Source of the DNA: Megaleporinus macrocephalus
Taxonomy: Eukaryota; Chordata; Actinopteri; Characiformes; Anostomidae
Direction: 5' to 3'
Assembly: GCA_021613375.1 (NCBI GenBank)
Contig: CM038704.1
Location: 8,280,091 to 8,344,090 of the forward strand
Length of the DNA: 64,000 nucleotides
The notes beneath the pieces are model-generated. The model was given only the letters and a program-made list of their open reading frames with translations, was not told the DNA's origin and ran no database searches. Of the stretch, positions 45,301 to 55,612 are shown piece by piece. Position 1 is the stretch's first letter, and each line of letters begins with the position of its first letter. The translations under genes were made by a program, and so were the position numbers.

Positions 45301-48300
45301 GTCCGGGTGGTTCTGTGTGGAGTGTGTATGGTCTCTCCGTGTTTGAGTGGTTTCCTACAGGTACTCCGGTTTCCTCTCACAGTCCAAACACATACATGTT
45401 AGGTGAATTGGTCTCGCTAAATTGCCCGTGTGCGTGAGTGAATGTTGGCCATGTGATGAACTGGCGACCTGTCCATGGTGTACCCCACCTTCGCTCGATG
45501 ACGCTGGGATTGGCTCCAGCAGCCCTGTGACCCTGACGAGCGGGATAAAGCTTAAGATAATGGATTTTTAACCCTTTCCAAGCTTCTCCTTGTGGAATCA
45601 ACCCAGTATTATTTACAGTTCTCATCTAATACCTGCTTTGACTGCTCAGTACTTCATTAACTTAAATCAAGATTTGCTGCTGAAGGAACTAAACACATTC
45701 ATACAATGTCTGGGGCGTCCAGGAGAAATCTGGAACCTAAATTTGTTCTTCAAACTGGAGCTCAAGATATGATCTACTTCTCTCACAATAAGATATTCAT
45801 GTTACTTTGTATTGTATGTATGATTATTTACATCTGTTCTAATCAGATCTGGTGTTCTTACTGGTTAAAATACACTTATTGATCAAATAAAGGCTTTTAA
45901 ACTATCAGCTTAGGTTCCAAACATGTCTTTAAACATTCAAATGAGAAATGTACTTGTTTTAATAATTATTTTTTTATTGTTGTTTTGTATTAAAGATATT
46001 TCGACAGTAAAGACGCCAATCGACGCCCAGATCGAGTTAAGTATGTATCCTGATTTTATTATTCCTTAGTTGTTGCACTAACTTAATTTTTTTTCACACT
46101 TTCACGACAGTGTGATTAAGTTAATGATAACATTTCACTGCAGAGCATCTTGCTGGACTGAGAATGAGACTCTCCTCAGTAGAGGACTTGTCGTCCACCA
46201 ATGAGATATTTTTGGAACAGGTGAGTGACAGTGATGGCTTCAGGGTTGTGAGGAGCTTGAGAGGTGTGGCTATGTAAATTAGTTCCCAGGATGTGCCACA
46301 CTTCTGGATGAAGAAGTACATTTGCTATAGTTGCTGAGGCCAATGTTATCGGTGTTGGTTGAGTTGTGCCTGGGGTGGGTGGGCGTTGTAGTGTAACTAG
46401 TGCTCAGGATCTTCTACACTCCTTGTGTCCATGCGGGAGAAGCGTCTTGGGCACAGAGCCGTCTTGGGCATGTGCATGTCTCTAGGCAAGACATAAACAG
46501 AGTTGGGCACATGTGACACCACACAGACCCACGAGTGGGGCACCACACACAGTGAGATACCACACAAAGCTAGATATCACCCAGAGATCAAGGAACCCTG
46601 AAAAGCTGCTGTGTAAAGGACATTAGCTTTTGGAGAGGACTGGCAGGATGAATGGTTCACTTGAACAAAATTCTGGTTCCATTGACTTACATTGAAAGCT
46701 AAGAAGGTTTTTGCTGTATCCTGTAAAGTTGCAGTTTAGAGATACTTTTTTTCCTTTGAACAGGGATGATAATTTCAAAAACTGCAACTTGACAGGAGAG
46801 AACAAAAACCTTCTTAGCTTTCAATATAAATGGAACCAGAAAGATTTCCAAGCTGTTTTGGAGCATTTCTATTGGACCATTCGCTGAATTTTTCAATGTA
46901 AACAACAGTGGTCGGGTTTGAATTATGTAGACAAATAAAAATGGACACAAATGAATATACATGGTTTTCTTTGGACAGCGACCATATGAATAACACAACC
47001 CCAGTAAAATGCAAATAAATAAAAACAGAATGTTATTTTCAAATCTCATAGACCCACATTTTATGCACAACAAAACATAGAACACATGTTGAAAGTGACA
47101 CATTTTGCCAATTCATGAAAATGATTAACTCATTTAGAGCTTAATAGCAGCAACACCAAAAAGGGAATTAATGGATAGATATTTACTTATCAGGTGTAAT
47201 TGGTAGGTATAATAATTGGGTGTAATTGGTAGATATAATAATTTGGAGTAATTGGTAGATATAATAATTGGGCGTAATTGGTAGGTATAATAATTGTGAG
47301 TAATTGGTAGATATAGTACTTGTGAGTAATTGGTAGATATAATAATTGGGTGTAATTGGTAGCTATAATAATTGGGAGTAATTGGTAGATATAGTAATTG
47401 TGAGTAATTGGTAGATATATTAATTGTGAGTAATTGGTAGATATAATAATTGTGAGAAATTGATAGATATAATAATTGGGCGTAATTGGTAACTATAATA
47501 ATTTAGAGTAATTGGTAGATATAGTAATTGGGAGTAATTGGTAGATATAATAATTGGGAGTAATTGGTAGATATGGTAATTGGGAGTAATTGGTAGATAT
47601 AAAAATTGGGAGTAATTGGTAGATATAATAATTGGGCATAATTGGTAGATATAGTAATTGGGCGTAATTGGTAGATATAGTAATTGGGAGTAATTGGTAG
47701 ATATAGTAATTGGGAGTAATTGGTAGATATAAAAATTGGGAATAATTGGTAGATATAATAATTGGGCGTAATTGGTAGATATAGTAATTGGGCGTAATTG
47801 GTAGCTATAATAATTGGGCGTAATTGGTAGATATAATAATTGGGAGTAATTGGTAGATATAATAATTGGGAGTAATTGGTAGATATAATAATTGGGAGTA
47901 ATTGGTAGATATAGTAATTGGGAGTAATTGGTAGATATAATAATTGGGCATAATTGGTAGATATAATAATTGGGAGTAATTGGTAGATATAAAAATTGGG
48001 AGTAATTGGTAGATATAATAATTGGGAGTAATTGGTAGATATAATAATTGGGCGTAATTGGTAGATATAATAATTGGGAGTAATTGGTAGATATAATGAT
48101 TGGGAGTAATTGGTAGATATAATAATTGGGAGTAATTGGTAGATATTGCAGTTACTTAAATGCAGTCTGCAGTTCTAACGTCATGGTGTTGCGTTTTTTT
48201 GTTTTTTTGGGGTTTTTTTTTTGCAGCTTAAAACAGATCTGGTTAGAAAAGGCTTCCCTACCAACATCACACTGAATCTGAGGAGCATCTCCAAAAGGGA

Positions 48301-48340
48301 TGATGTAAGCTCAGCCACGCTGCAACCTGGAACCTGTTAG
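40924..48340 (+). CDS. D8C copy B: small secreted uromodulin/GP2-type D8C-domain protein (6 coding exons)
   Basis: Spliced model: 40924-40981, 41280-41303, 43187-43570, 45996-46040, 46144-46220, 48227-48340 (702 nt, 233 aa). All introns are GT..AG, and the phases are identical to copy A. The signal peptide begins MSAHQSSG and the mini-exon gives GEVKTLI. The D8C domain has the same ten cysteines. The tail reads KHLAGLRMRLSSVEDLSS and so on, ending PGTC. Exon 4 is two codons longer and exon 5 two codons shorter than in copy A; exon 6 is four codons longer. Sequons are N49 and N209; N216 of copy A is lost. Introns 3 and 5 carry a SINE-head array and a 26-bp minisatellite. Secretion is well supported; function is inferred only. 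Confidence 0.85.
42075..42920 (-). mobile_element. partial hAT-type element with compound microsatellite, copy B intron 2
   Basis: Shares gcggcgctattctcattctc and the ttttatcgcccagctcta end with the element at 6068-7313, in the opposite orientation. The other end is degenerate (cgatatcgatatatatcacg). It contains (AC)n(AT)n at 42238-42315. No 8-bp duplication was found. Confidence 0.55.
43187..43570 (+). CDS. D8C domain exon of copy B
   Basis: 384 nt, phase 1-1, preceded by tttccatgacag and followed by gtgatg. It differs from the copy A exon at 13 codons, most of them between the fourth and eighth cysteines. All ten cysteines and the NYS sequon are kept. Confidence 0.9.
43650..44278. other. 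copy B intron 3, left part, nothing recognised
   Basis: AT-rich. Two related stretches, aggttgtgcatcaaaaggtt (43858) and caggttgtgcatcaaagggt (44099), form a diverged direct repeat of about 240-bp spacing. Confidence 0.4.
44279..45262. repeat. 20-bp minisatellite made of the S2 SINE A-box head
   Basis: About 49 copies of tatggtggtgtagtggttag with small variants (tac for tat, tcag for ttag), with one register slip near 45095. Every intact unit contains TGGTGTAGTGG, which fits the pol III A-box consensus. The array runs directly into an S2 SINE body at 45263. It lies in intron 3 of copy B. It is not a CRISPR array: there are no spacers. Confidence 0.95.
45263..45565 (+). repeat. S2 SINE body at the end of the A-box array
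   Basis: ctgtctcctcacagtaagatg, gttctgtgtggagtgtgtatgg, caggtactccggtttcc and gctgggattggctccagc follow the S2 consensus seen at 21214-21475. Confidence 0.75.
45566..45890. repeat. dispersed repeat L, copy 3, in copy B intron 3
   Basis: aaccctttccaagcttctcc to gatctggtgttcttactgg, nearly identical to 8740-9035. It ends about 100 bp before exon 4. Confidence 0.6.
46221..46645. other. copy B intron 5, left part
   Basis: GC-richer than its surroundings. It contains a cacagagccgtcttgggc-type short repeat (agccgtcttgggca near 46458 and cgtcttgggcaca near 46443) and a caccacacagacc/caccacacacag repeat. No gene. Confidence 0.35.
46650..46990. mobile_element. two MITE M1 copies in inverted orientation forming a long hairpin
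   Basis: 46670-46742 (ggttccattgacttacattg to gtaaagttgcagttt) is the reverse complement of about 46778-46855 (aaactgcaacttgacagg to ataaatggaacc). The second copy continues to ttttctttggacagcgacca at 46963-46984. Arms are about 70 bp with few mismatches. Confidence 0.65.
47205..48150. repeat. 26-bp minisatellite in copy B intron 5
   Basis: About 36 copies of a 26-bp unit, gggagtaattggtagatata plus ataatt, with a common gggcgta variant. The array ends about 80 bp before the final coding exon. It is head-to-tail without spacers. Confidence 0.95.
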
Positions 48341-48417
48341 ATCTCCCAGCTCTTGTTACTGATCCCTGTGCTGATTTAATAGTAGGTTAATCAGTTGAAA
48401 CTAGTAATAAGAGATTA

Positions 48418-48423
48418 AATAAA
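48418..48423 (+). promoter_or_regulatory. first candidate polyadenylation signal of copy B
   Basis: AATAAA 78 bp after the stop codon. Confidence 0.35.
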
Positions 48424-48596
48424 TGTTTCAGATACAGAATGTGTGTACTGAACTTTAGTGTTTAGTTCTGAATGTTAACAAGTTTTAAAGTTTAGAAGCA
48501 GAACGGAAAGAGTGTCTCTGTGTTTTCCACAGTTTATGTAAGATGTTTGTAGAAGGTCAGTATCTGCAGATCCGATGTGTTGGAACATGATTAGAC

Positions 48597-48602
48597 AATA
48601 AA
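48597..48602 (+). promoter_or_regulatory. second candidate polyadenylation signal of copy B
   Basis: AATAAA about 257 bp after the stop, followed by GT-rich sequence near 48670-48710, as expected of a cleavage region. Confidence 0.45.
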
Positions 48603-48965
48603 GCATTAAAGTCCATCCTAAAAGATACGTGCCGTCAGCGTGGTTCTTTTAAACTGGGTGCTGATGTGCACAGTTTGTTGTAGAGTGTATGTGTTGTGTA
48701 TGTGTTGTTGTTTGCAATACATTGTAACTGAATTGCAATCAGTTCTGCTCACTCACATTTCTCACATTTTGGAACCTTATTTTTCTCACCACCCTTAAAA
48801 AAAACAACATTGCAGTTTCAGGACCCCTACGGACTTAGAAAAGGGGCATAAAGATTCAGTCTTCTGTTCTCCTTAAATTCAAAGCTAAACCTGCATTTAA
48901 GATCTCTTTTTAGACAACTTTGATCTGAACCCCAACCACAGGGGTTCTCAGCTGCTCACCCACAG

Positions 48966-49325
48966 TTCACTGATCAGACAGAGCATTAAAACCACCTCCT
49001 TGTAAGCTACACTTACCGGCTGTAGTCCATCTGATTCTCTGTATACTTTATTACCCTGTTCTTCAATGATCAGGACCCCCACAGGACCACCACAGAGCAG
49101 GTATTATTTTGGAGGTGGATCATTCTCAGCAGTGCTGCTTGAGTTTATAAACACCTCAGCAGTATCACTGCTGGACTGAGAATAGTCCACCAACCGAAAG
49201 TATCCAGACAACAGTGTCCTGTGGGCAACATTCTGTGACCACTAGTGAAACACAAGCTGTGCAGCAACAGATGAGCTACTGTCTCTGACTTTACATCTAG
49301 GTTGTAGGTCTGTTACTGCTACATT
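48966..49325. repeat. dispersed palindromic repeat X, copy 2
   Basis: gagcattaaaaccacctcct, gtagtccatctgattctctg, aggacccccacaggaccacc and gagaatagtccaccaacc follow the usual order of this fish repeat family. Confidence 0.6.
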
Positions 49326-49379
49326 TGCAGAGGAAGCCCTGGTATAGATGATATCTATGTAGGTGTATCTTAGAATCAC

Positions 49380-49916
49380 CCAAATGGTATTTAGGTATAA
49401 GGTAAATAATAAGGACCTAGAATAGAACCCTGAGGTACTCCCTTAAAAATATATCTAAATATTAACACCAGAGCTCATCCACAGCAACAAACTGAGCTCT
49501 ACTTAAAAGATCAATACTGGACAGTTTTACTAACAGCACAGAATGATCTACAGTATCAAGTGTTCAAATATGATCTGCAAGATGAAGACTGAGCTGATAT
49601 TGTGCCATAAGAGTTTGGGGTTTATTGGCAGAACAATGAATCAATTACAGGAGATGAAACAAGGCAAGGCTAACGGTACTAAAGTAAGACAAGGCACACA
49701 AGTATCCTGCAGGCTGGAGGTTTTAGTGAACTATATGGAAGCTATAACAGAAACAAAATAAATAAATATACATAAGAGAAAAACATAACTCTAAAAAAAG
49801 TAAGTAGAGAAATACCAGGCTACACAAACAGGATGCAAAGTAACAACCATTAACTCAGAACTGGATTCCTGGTGGAGGGAATAATGCAAGGTAGTGGCTG
49901 AGAAGGTGAGGTGTGC

Positions 49917-49954
<38 letters not shown>

Positions 49955-50400
49955 GAGGTGAAGACACTGATGAGTGTGAGGTACATTCAGACATTCAGAG
50001 CCAGGCTGACATGCTGAGTGTGTTACAGGATCTGTGCTCAATTAAAAGCATTCTTGATATTAGTCTAGAAAATTAGATAATCAATCATAGCTAAGATTTA
50101 TAATGAATAATTATTTTTAATGATAGCAAAAAACAGCAAAAAAGCCAAGCTACCGAGAGTATGAGGTCTTGCTGAGGGAGGCCATTAAATCCTGATTAAA
50201 TTAATGAGTTCTCATCACAGCATCAAGGGAGGGAAGGTCAGATTATGCAAGGACATATGCTTTAATAAGTAAACATTAATACTTGATTTAACATATATGG
50301 CTGCTCCACCTCCTTTACTATTCCTGCCAGCTCTACAAGTTAGAACCCTCAGTTCCAATTTTCTAAACTGATTTATTTTAATCACATTTCAGTCAAAGCC
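49380..50400 (-). mobile_element. decayed LINE: endonuclease and RT remnants
   Basis: On the minus strand, an endonuclease-like RAGRNSKGGGAAIYVK lies near 50285-50340. Further down, TVDHSVLLVKLSSIDLLS (RT motif A, near 49490-49560) and GVPQGSILGP (RT motif B, near 49412-49442) follow. Frames are broken and the YADD motif was not found. A (TA)n tract is embedded at about 49929-49954. Confidence 0.6.
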
Positions 50401-50509
50401 AAACGTAACTTAAAAAAGCCATACGTCCAGTCTATGCTGAAATGCTGCCTGAACTCTTCTCAGATGGTCTGAAAAACTGTGAGAATACGTTTGCTGTGGT
50501 CAGATATGT

Positions 50510-51400
50510 TTCTAATACTAAACCTAAACTCAACCTGTACCCAAAACCTAAACTCTGGTCCTAACCCCATCTCTAACCCTACCACTTAACATGTATCTCC
50601 ATTTTTGTCGATTTTTAGTTTTCATCATTTGAGCATGTCTATGGTCGTTTACATTGTGTGAGAATTTCAGGATGAATGGACCAATAGAAGTGCTCCAAAA
50701 CAGCTTGGAAAATATTTTAGCTCCATTGACTTACATTGAAAGTAAAGTATGTTTTTGGTCTCTCCTGTAAAGTTCCTCTCGAAGTTCTTCCTCTTGATCT
50801 GAGGGAGTCTTTCTTGCCACTGTGGCCCACTCATTTGGGGTCTTGGCCCTGGATTTATTGTAAAGCTGCTTTGTGACTGTTGTCCTCTTGTAAAAAGATG
50901 CTATATCAATAAATAACCCTAAACCTCAACCACTGTTTAGAATCAACTGATTTTGAGCAGGCTTAACAAGCTGTAAACAATCTACTGGGGCTTCCTTAAT
51001 GGATGACCTGCTCTGAGAACACAGCAGGTGCTGTCTGGGAGTTTTGTGTATGTAAATGCACATATACATGTACACAAATCTGTGTATGTTCATGCATGAA
51101 GCATGTGATCCAGCGCATCTGAAGGTGGTCTGTATCAGGCTGAGAGAAGTAGTCCAGCTTTACAGGGAAAGATGAGTGGAAAGCTTGTCTTCCCCAGCCA
51201 GCAAGCTGCCTCACACTCGGATGGCTGGACCTGTCAGAGAAAGGGCAGGAGTGACATATGTTACTCTCTACCTCTGGGACATGTCCTCGTCATCACCTGC
51301 CCGAGTTTGGTGATGTGCCACTCGATTTCTTCCAGCTTGGTGGTCATGCTCTCCCATTTCAGACACCACCGCAGCATCAGCACAAAGGAGGACACGAAAA
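50510..51400 (-). repeat. R1 repeat copy 3, interrupted by a MITE and an L2 tail
   Basis: The cctaa-rich start (50510-50590) and the body (50935-51400) match copies 1 and 2. On the minus strand, tggtgtctgaaatgggag near 51351-51368 is followed by TKLEEIEWHITKLGQ, parallel to copy 2. Inserted between are an M1 MITE (50594-50775) and an L2 3' tail (50776-50925, attgtaaagctgctttgtga). Confidence 0.55.
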
Positions 51401-52299
51401 AAACAGGGTGCATTTGAGCAGACACTCTTTTTTTTTAAAAAAAAGGCAATTCAACAGGCAGCGAGAAATTCCAGCCCAGCGCATAGCTTGACAAAGAAGA
51501 AAGCCCAGGAATCAATAATAAGGTTCTAAAGAAGATGGTGGGCAGGTTGGACGAGGTCTGCTGATACCTCAGTACCAAAGAAAGGAGACCAGAATGTTTA
51601 AACTATCCCACAATTTCTGAAATATAACACAACAGTAGAGAACAACAGACAACAGATGTGAAGGCAAAGGAACGAGAGGGTCACGGGAAAGGCTATGAAG
51701 TTCAGCAAAGTCTTCGATTCCTGGAAAGTGATGGAGCGTCCTCAGGTAAAATGTGCAGCAGTTGCACCACATTAGAAGATACAGTAACACTTCCTATGAA
51801 TTCTGTATTTATAATGCTATATAAACACATTATATAACAGTATATATAACTTTTACATGTAGTATGAATTTAATGGTAACCAGTAACTGGAACAGATACT
51901 ATAATAAGTAATAGAACCTAAACATGATATTGTATAGTCATATTGTCGCTGTTATGCATGTTTATGCCTGATATTATAAGGCAACATGTATGTCACATAA
52001 TGCTGTATGAATGCATTTAGATATATATATATATTTTTTCCTGTTATGCTGGTTATGGGTATTAGAATGAAACGAGCATGGTCTACAAATCCTTTAGAGC
52101 ATCTTCAGGTAACGTTAACTGGGTGTTCCTTATTTTATCATTATTCAGTTATTAATATTCAGAGTGGTCTGGTGTAGAGACTCAGATGGCCATGTGCATG
52201 ACACAAATTTATTTATTATATTATATTATATTATATTATATTATATTATATTATATTATATATCTGAAGCCTCCAGCAAACCTACACGTCTCGTCTTGT
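51401..52299. other. intergenic with (TATAT)n at 52200-52261
   Basis: A pentanucleotide tract (ttatattatattatattata) of about 60 bp. Otherwise nothing recognised. Confidence 0.5.
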
Positions 52300-52930
52300 A
52301 GGCTTTTTTATGGAATGTTGAAGTTTGGAATATGGAAGTTTTCTCTTGGGACTATTTTGAGTCACAACACTTTGGACGTATCCCTCCACCCTGAATGGAT
52401 TTTATAGGTTTCGCAAACTTGTCATAAAACAATGTCTCAAATCTAAGACAGCGTATCGTTGCTGTCCAAAGAAAAAATTCTTCATTTATTTCCATTTTTA
52501 TTTATCACTTGAACACAACAGCTGTTGTTTACATTGTGTGAATATTTCATGATGAGTGGACCAATAGAAATGCTCCAGATAAGCCTGGGGGAAAATCTGG
52601 TTCCACTGACTTACATTAAAATTGAAATATGTAATATGTAAGTCCTGTCCTGTAAAGTTGCCATTTTGGAGATTTTTCTTTGTTTCATAACTCATCATAT
52701 TAATGTGTGTTGGTATTCAATACTATCCTAGTACATGTCAATTTTCAAATAATTTGGTTTCTAAATTCAAAATACATGACGTCATATTTATGAAGTGAAG
52801 TAAACGTCTGAACTGTATTGAACACCTTGAGCCATATGGGTGGAAGAGATTTCCCAGTCAAATCTCAGTTGCTTTATGTATCACTTGTAATCAAATCTTG
52901 ACTGAACATTTACATGAGACATACATCAGT
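52300..52930 (+). repeat. gene-less fragments of the D8C upstream block, with MITE M1
   Basis: ttgggactattttg ... cgtatccctccacc (52337-52391) matches 7775-7808. The ttcccagtcaaatctcag motif at 52851 matches the A, B and C upstream copies. An M1 MITE sits between (52448-52690). No D8C exon is nearby, so this is another truncated unit or a dispersed piece. Confidence 0.45.
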
Positions 52931-53027
52931 CAGCATTAACATTAAATCACCATATTTTTCATTTTATCAGCTCCACTCACCATATTCATGCTATTTTCCA
53001 TGACAACACTGGGGCGGCCATCTTTGT

Positions 53028-54085
53028 TTACCTTGTGTTAGAACTTCCGGTGCGCCCACGGATCTGCTGATACTAATTTCAAGCAAAATGACAATAAACA
53101 TATAAAATTAATAGCATAATATGTTCAGTTAGACGGAGTCAGTAATTGGAAAAAGAGATCAGAGTGTTTAGGGGCCGCCTTCCAAAGAAGACCACCTGTG
53201 TCTCTGATTGAAGCTCTAAACTTAAACATCCACCCAAACCTCCGTATGTCTGCTCTTACCATTCTGTGGAGGAGAACCAGCACCAGAGCATCCTTATCCA
53301 GAGAAATGTCTCGCGTATGAAGCTCCGAGGAAGCAGATGTGTCTGGTTTTGGTGAGTCTATCAGTTAAGAAACTGTTTTCTGATCAGTGTCCACCGCGCT
53401 AGGCTATCTGGACTGTAACTAACACCCACGCAGAGTGGCTCGGGCAGCTGGCTGGACTTGGGTTTAACCGGCTTTCAGAAATATAAACTCACTGTCTGTG
53501 TGAAGGAGTACACGCCCACCTTCCCACTGTGCAGGTACTGATACGCTTTAGTCACCATGTTGCTGCAAGTAATAGAATTGTGTATGGGTGTATATATGTG
53601 TATAGATATGTAAATATGTGTATGTATGTATCTATACATATATTTTTTTCTTCTTTTTTTGCTCTTTTCTTTATATTATTATTTTTATTTTATTTTTTTC
53701 TTTCTTTCTTTCTTTCTTTCTTCTTTTTTATTTTTTCTCCTCTTTTTCCTCTCCTTTATTGCCTGTCAGGCCTGGCTAAATAAATAAATAAATAAAATAA
53801 AAATACAAACAAGAATAGGCTATAGAAACCTATAAAGTTGCTCTTGTAAAAGCAGATATGTTTGGCACACCAGTGCATTCGGATTACCATTCCAATTGCA
53901 AAAATTGCCAGACATGACAGGTTAAAAATAAATAAATAAAAAAAAAATGTCACCATAAGTATCCTCAGGCCACCCTTCATATCCTCCACCCACTGTGTTA
54001 TTAACCTCGGATGAGACAGTGTTGTCCCATTCGAACTTCTTACTGTCTCTCTGGTTTCCTCCCATGTAACTGGAAGTTCTAACAC
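53028..54085. repeat. possible DNA element with inverted ends; pyrimidine tract
   Basis: ttgtgttagaacttccggtg near 53032 is inverted as actggaagttctaacacaa near 54069. The interior includes a strong T/C tract with (TTTC)n at 53699-53722 and (AATA)n near 53779. No transposase recognised; borders uncertain. Confidence 0.35.
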
Positions 54086-54144
54086 AAAGGCGGAAGAAAC
54101 ACACACTTAAAAGTGGGTGTGGCAAAAAATGGTAAATATGAGCA

Positions 54145-54480
54145 CTGTGTAGTTCTACACTTACAGACTGCAGTCCATCTGATTCTCTGTATATTTTGTT
54201 ACCTTGTTCGTCAGTGGTCAGAAACCCCACAGATCCACCAACCAAATCTATTCAGCCAACGACAAGTGACCAATGATGAAAGACAAGAGGAACACAAACT
54301 GCTCAGCAGCAGATAAGCTTTTGTCTCTCACTTTAAATCTGTGGGGGCTCTGAACACTGAAGAACAGAGTAATTAAGTATACAGAGAATCAGATGAACTA
54401 CAGTCGGTAAGTTTAGAACTACAAACTGCTCCTATATGGTCAGTGGAGCTGATGAAGTGGACTACACATGCAACTAAAAG
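54145..54480. repeat. dispersed palindromic repeat X, copy 3
   Basis: Contains both arms: gcagtccatctgattctctg near 54171 and its inverted form cagagaatcagatgaactac near 54383. This supports a foldback structure. Confidence 0.6.
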
Positions 54481-54674
54481 GATACAAGGGTTTAATTCGA
54501 TAGTGTATAACCTTTAAATGTAAGATTAAAACCCAGTTCTTAGTTTTTCATGCAGGTGAATGTACCTTAAATGGTGCAGAGGGTTCTTTGTGGTGCCTGC
54601 TGTAGCATTTAAGGTGGATCTGGGAAAAGTTGACTTGACCCTTGTGCGGTCGGTAGGAGTGAGTGTTGTATAGA

Positions 54675-55535
54675 GATAGTAGGGTGGTGTAATGGTTAGT
54701 ATGGTGGTGTAGTGGTTAGTATGGTGGTGTAATGGTTAGTATGGTGGTGTAGTGGTTAGTATGGTGGTGTAGTGGTTAGTATGGGGGTGTAATGGTTAGT
54801 ATGGTGGTGTAGTGGTTAGTACGGTGGTGTAGTGGTTAGTATGGTGGTGTAGTGGTTAGTATGGTGGTGTAATGGTTAGTATGGTGGTGTAGTGGTTAGT
54901 ATGGTGGTGTAGTGGTTAGTATGGGGGTGTAATGGTTAGTATGGTGGTGTAGTGGTTAGTATGGTGGTGTAATGGTTAGTATGGTGGTGTGGTTAGTACG
55001 GTGGTGTAGCGGTTAGTACGGTGGTGTAGTGGTTAGCACGGTGGTGTAGTGGTTAGTATGGTGGTGTAGTGGTTAGTATGGTGGTGTAGTGGTTAGTACG
55101 GTGGTGTAGTGGTTAGTACGGTGGTGTAGTGGTTAGTATGGTGGTGTAGTGGTTAGTATGGTGGTGTAATGGTTAGTATGGTGGTGTAGTGGTTAGTACG
55201 GTGGTGTAGTGGTTAGTACGGTGGTGTAGTGGTTAGTATGGTGGTGTAGTGGTTAGTACGGTGGTGTAGTGGTTAGTATGGTGGTGTAGTGGTTAATAAG
55301 GTGGTGTAGTGGTTAGTACGGTGGTGTAGTGGTCAGTACGGTGGTGTAGTGGTTAGTATGGTGGTGTAGTGGTTAGTATGGTGGTGTAGTAGTTAGTATG
55401 GTGGTGTAGTGGTTAGTACGGTGGTGTAGTGGTTAGTACGGTGGTGTAGTGGTTAGTACGGTGGTGTAGTGGTTAGTATGGTGGTGTAGTGGTTAGTACG
55501 GTGGTGTAGTGGTTACTACGGTGGTGTAGTGGTTA
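54675..55535. repeat. second 20-bp A-box-head minisatellite
   Basis: About 43 copies of the same tatggtggtgtagtggttag unit, with a shortened unit near 54985 and common gtaatgg and tacgg variants. It leads into an S2 body fragment (55536-55612: cactgtcgcctcacagcaag, ttctgtgtggagtgtacatg). It is intergenic, between copies B and C. Confidence 0.95.
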
Positions 55536-55612
55536 GCACTGTCGCCTCACAGCAAGACGATTCCTGGTCCGAGCCGTTCTGTGTGGAGTGTACATGTTCT
55601 CCCCATGCTTGA

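Noticed and set aside
49543..49761. 72-codon plus-strand frame
   Set aside because: Antisense to a LINE reverse-transcriptase remnant carrying the TVDHSVLL motif.
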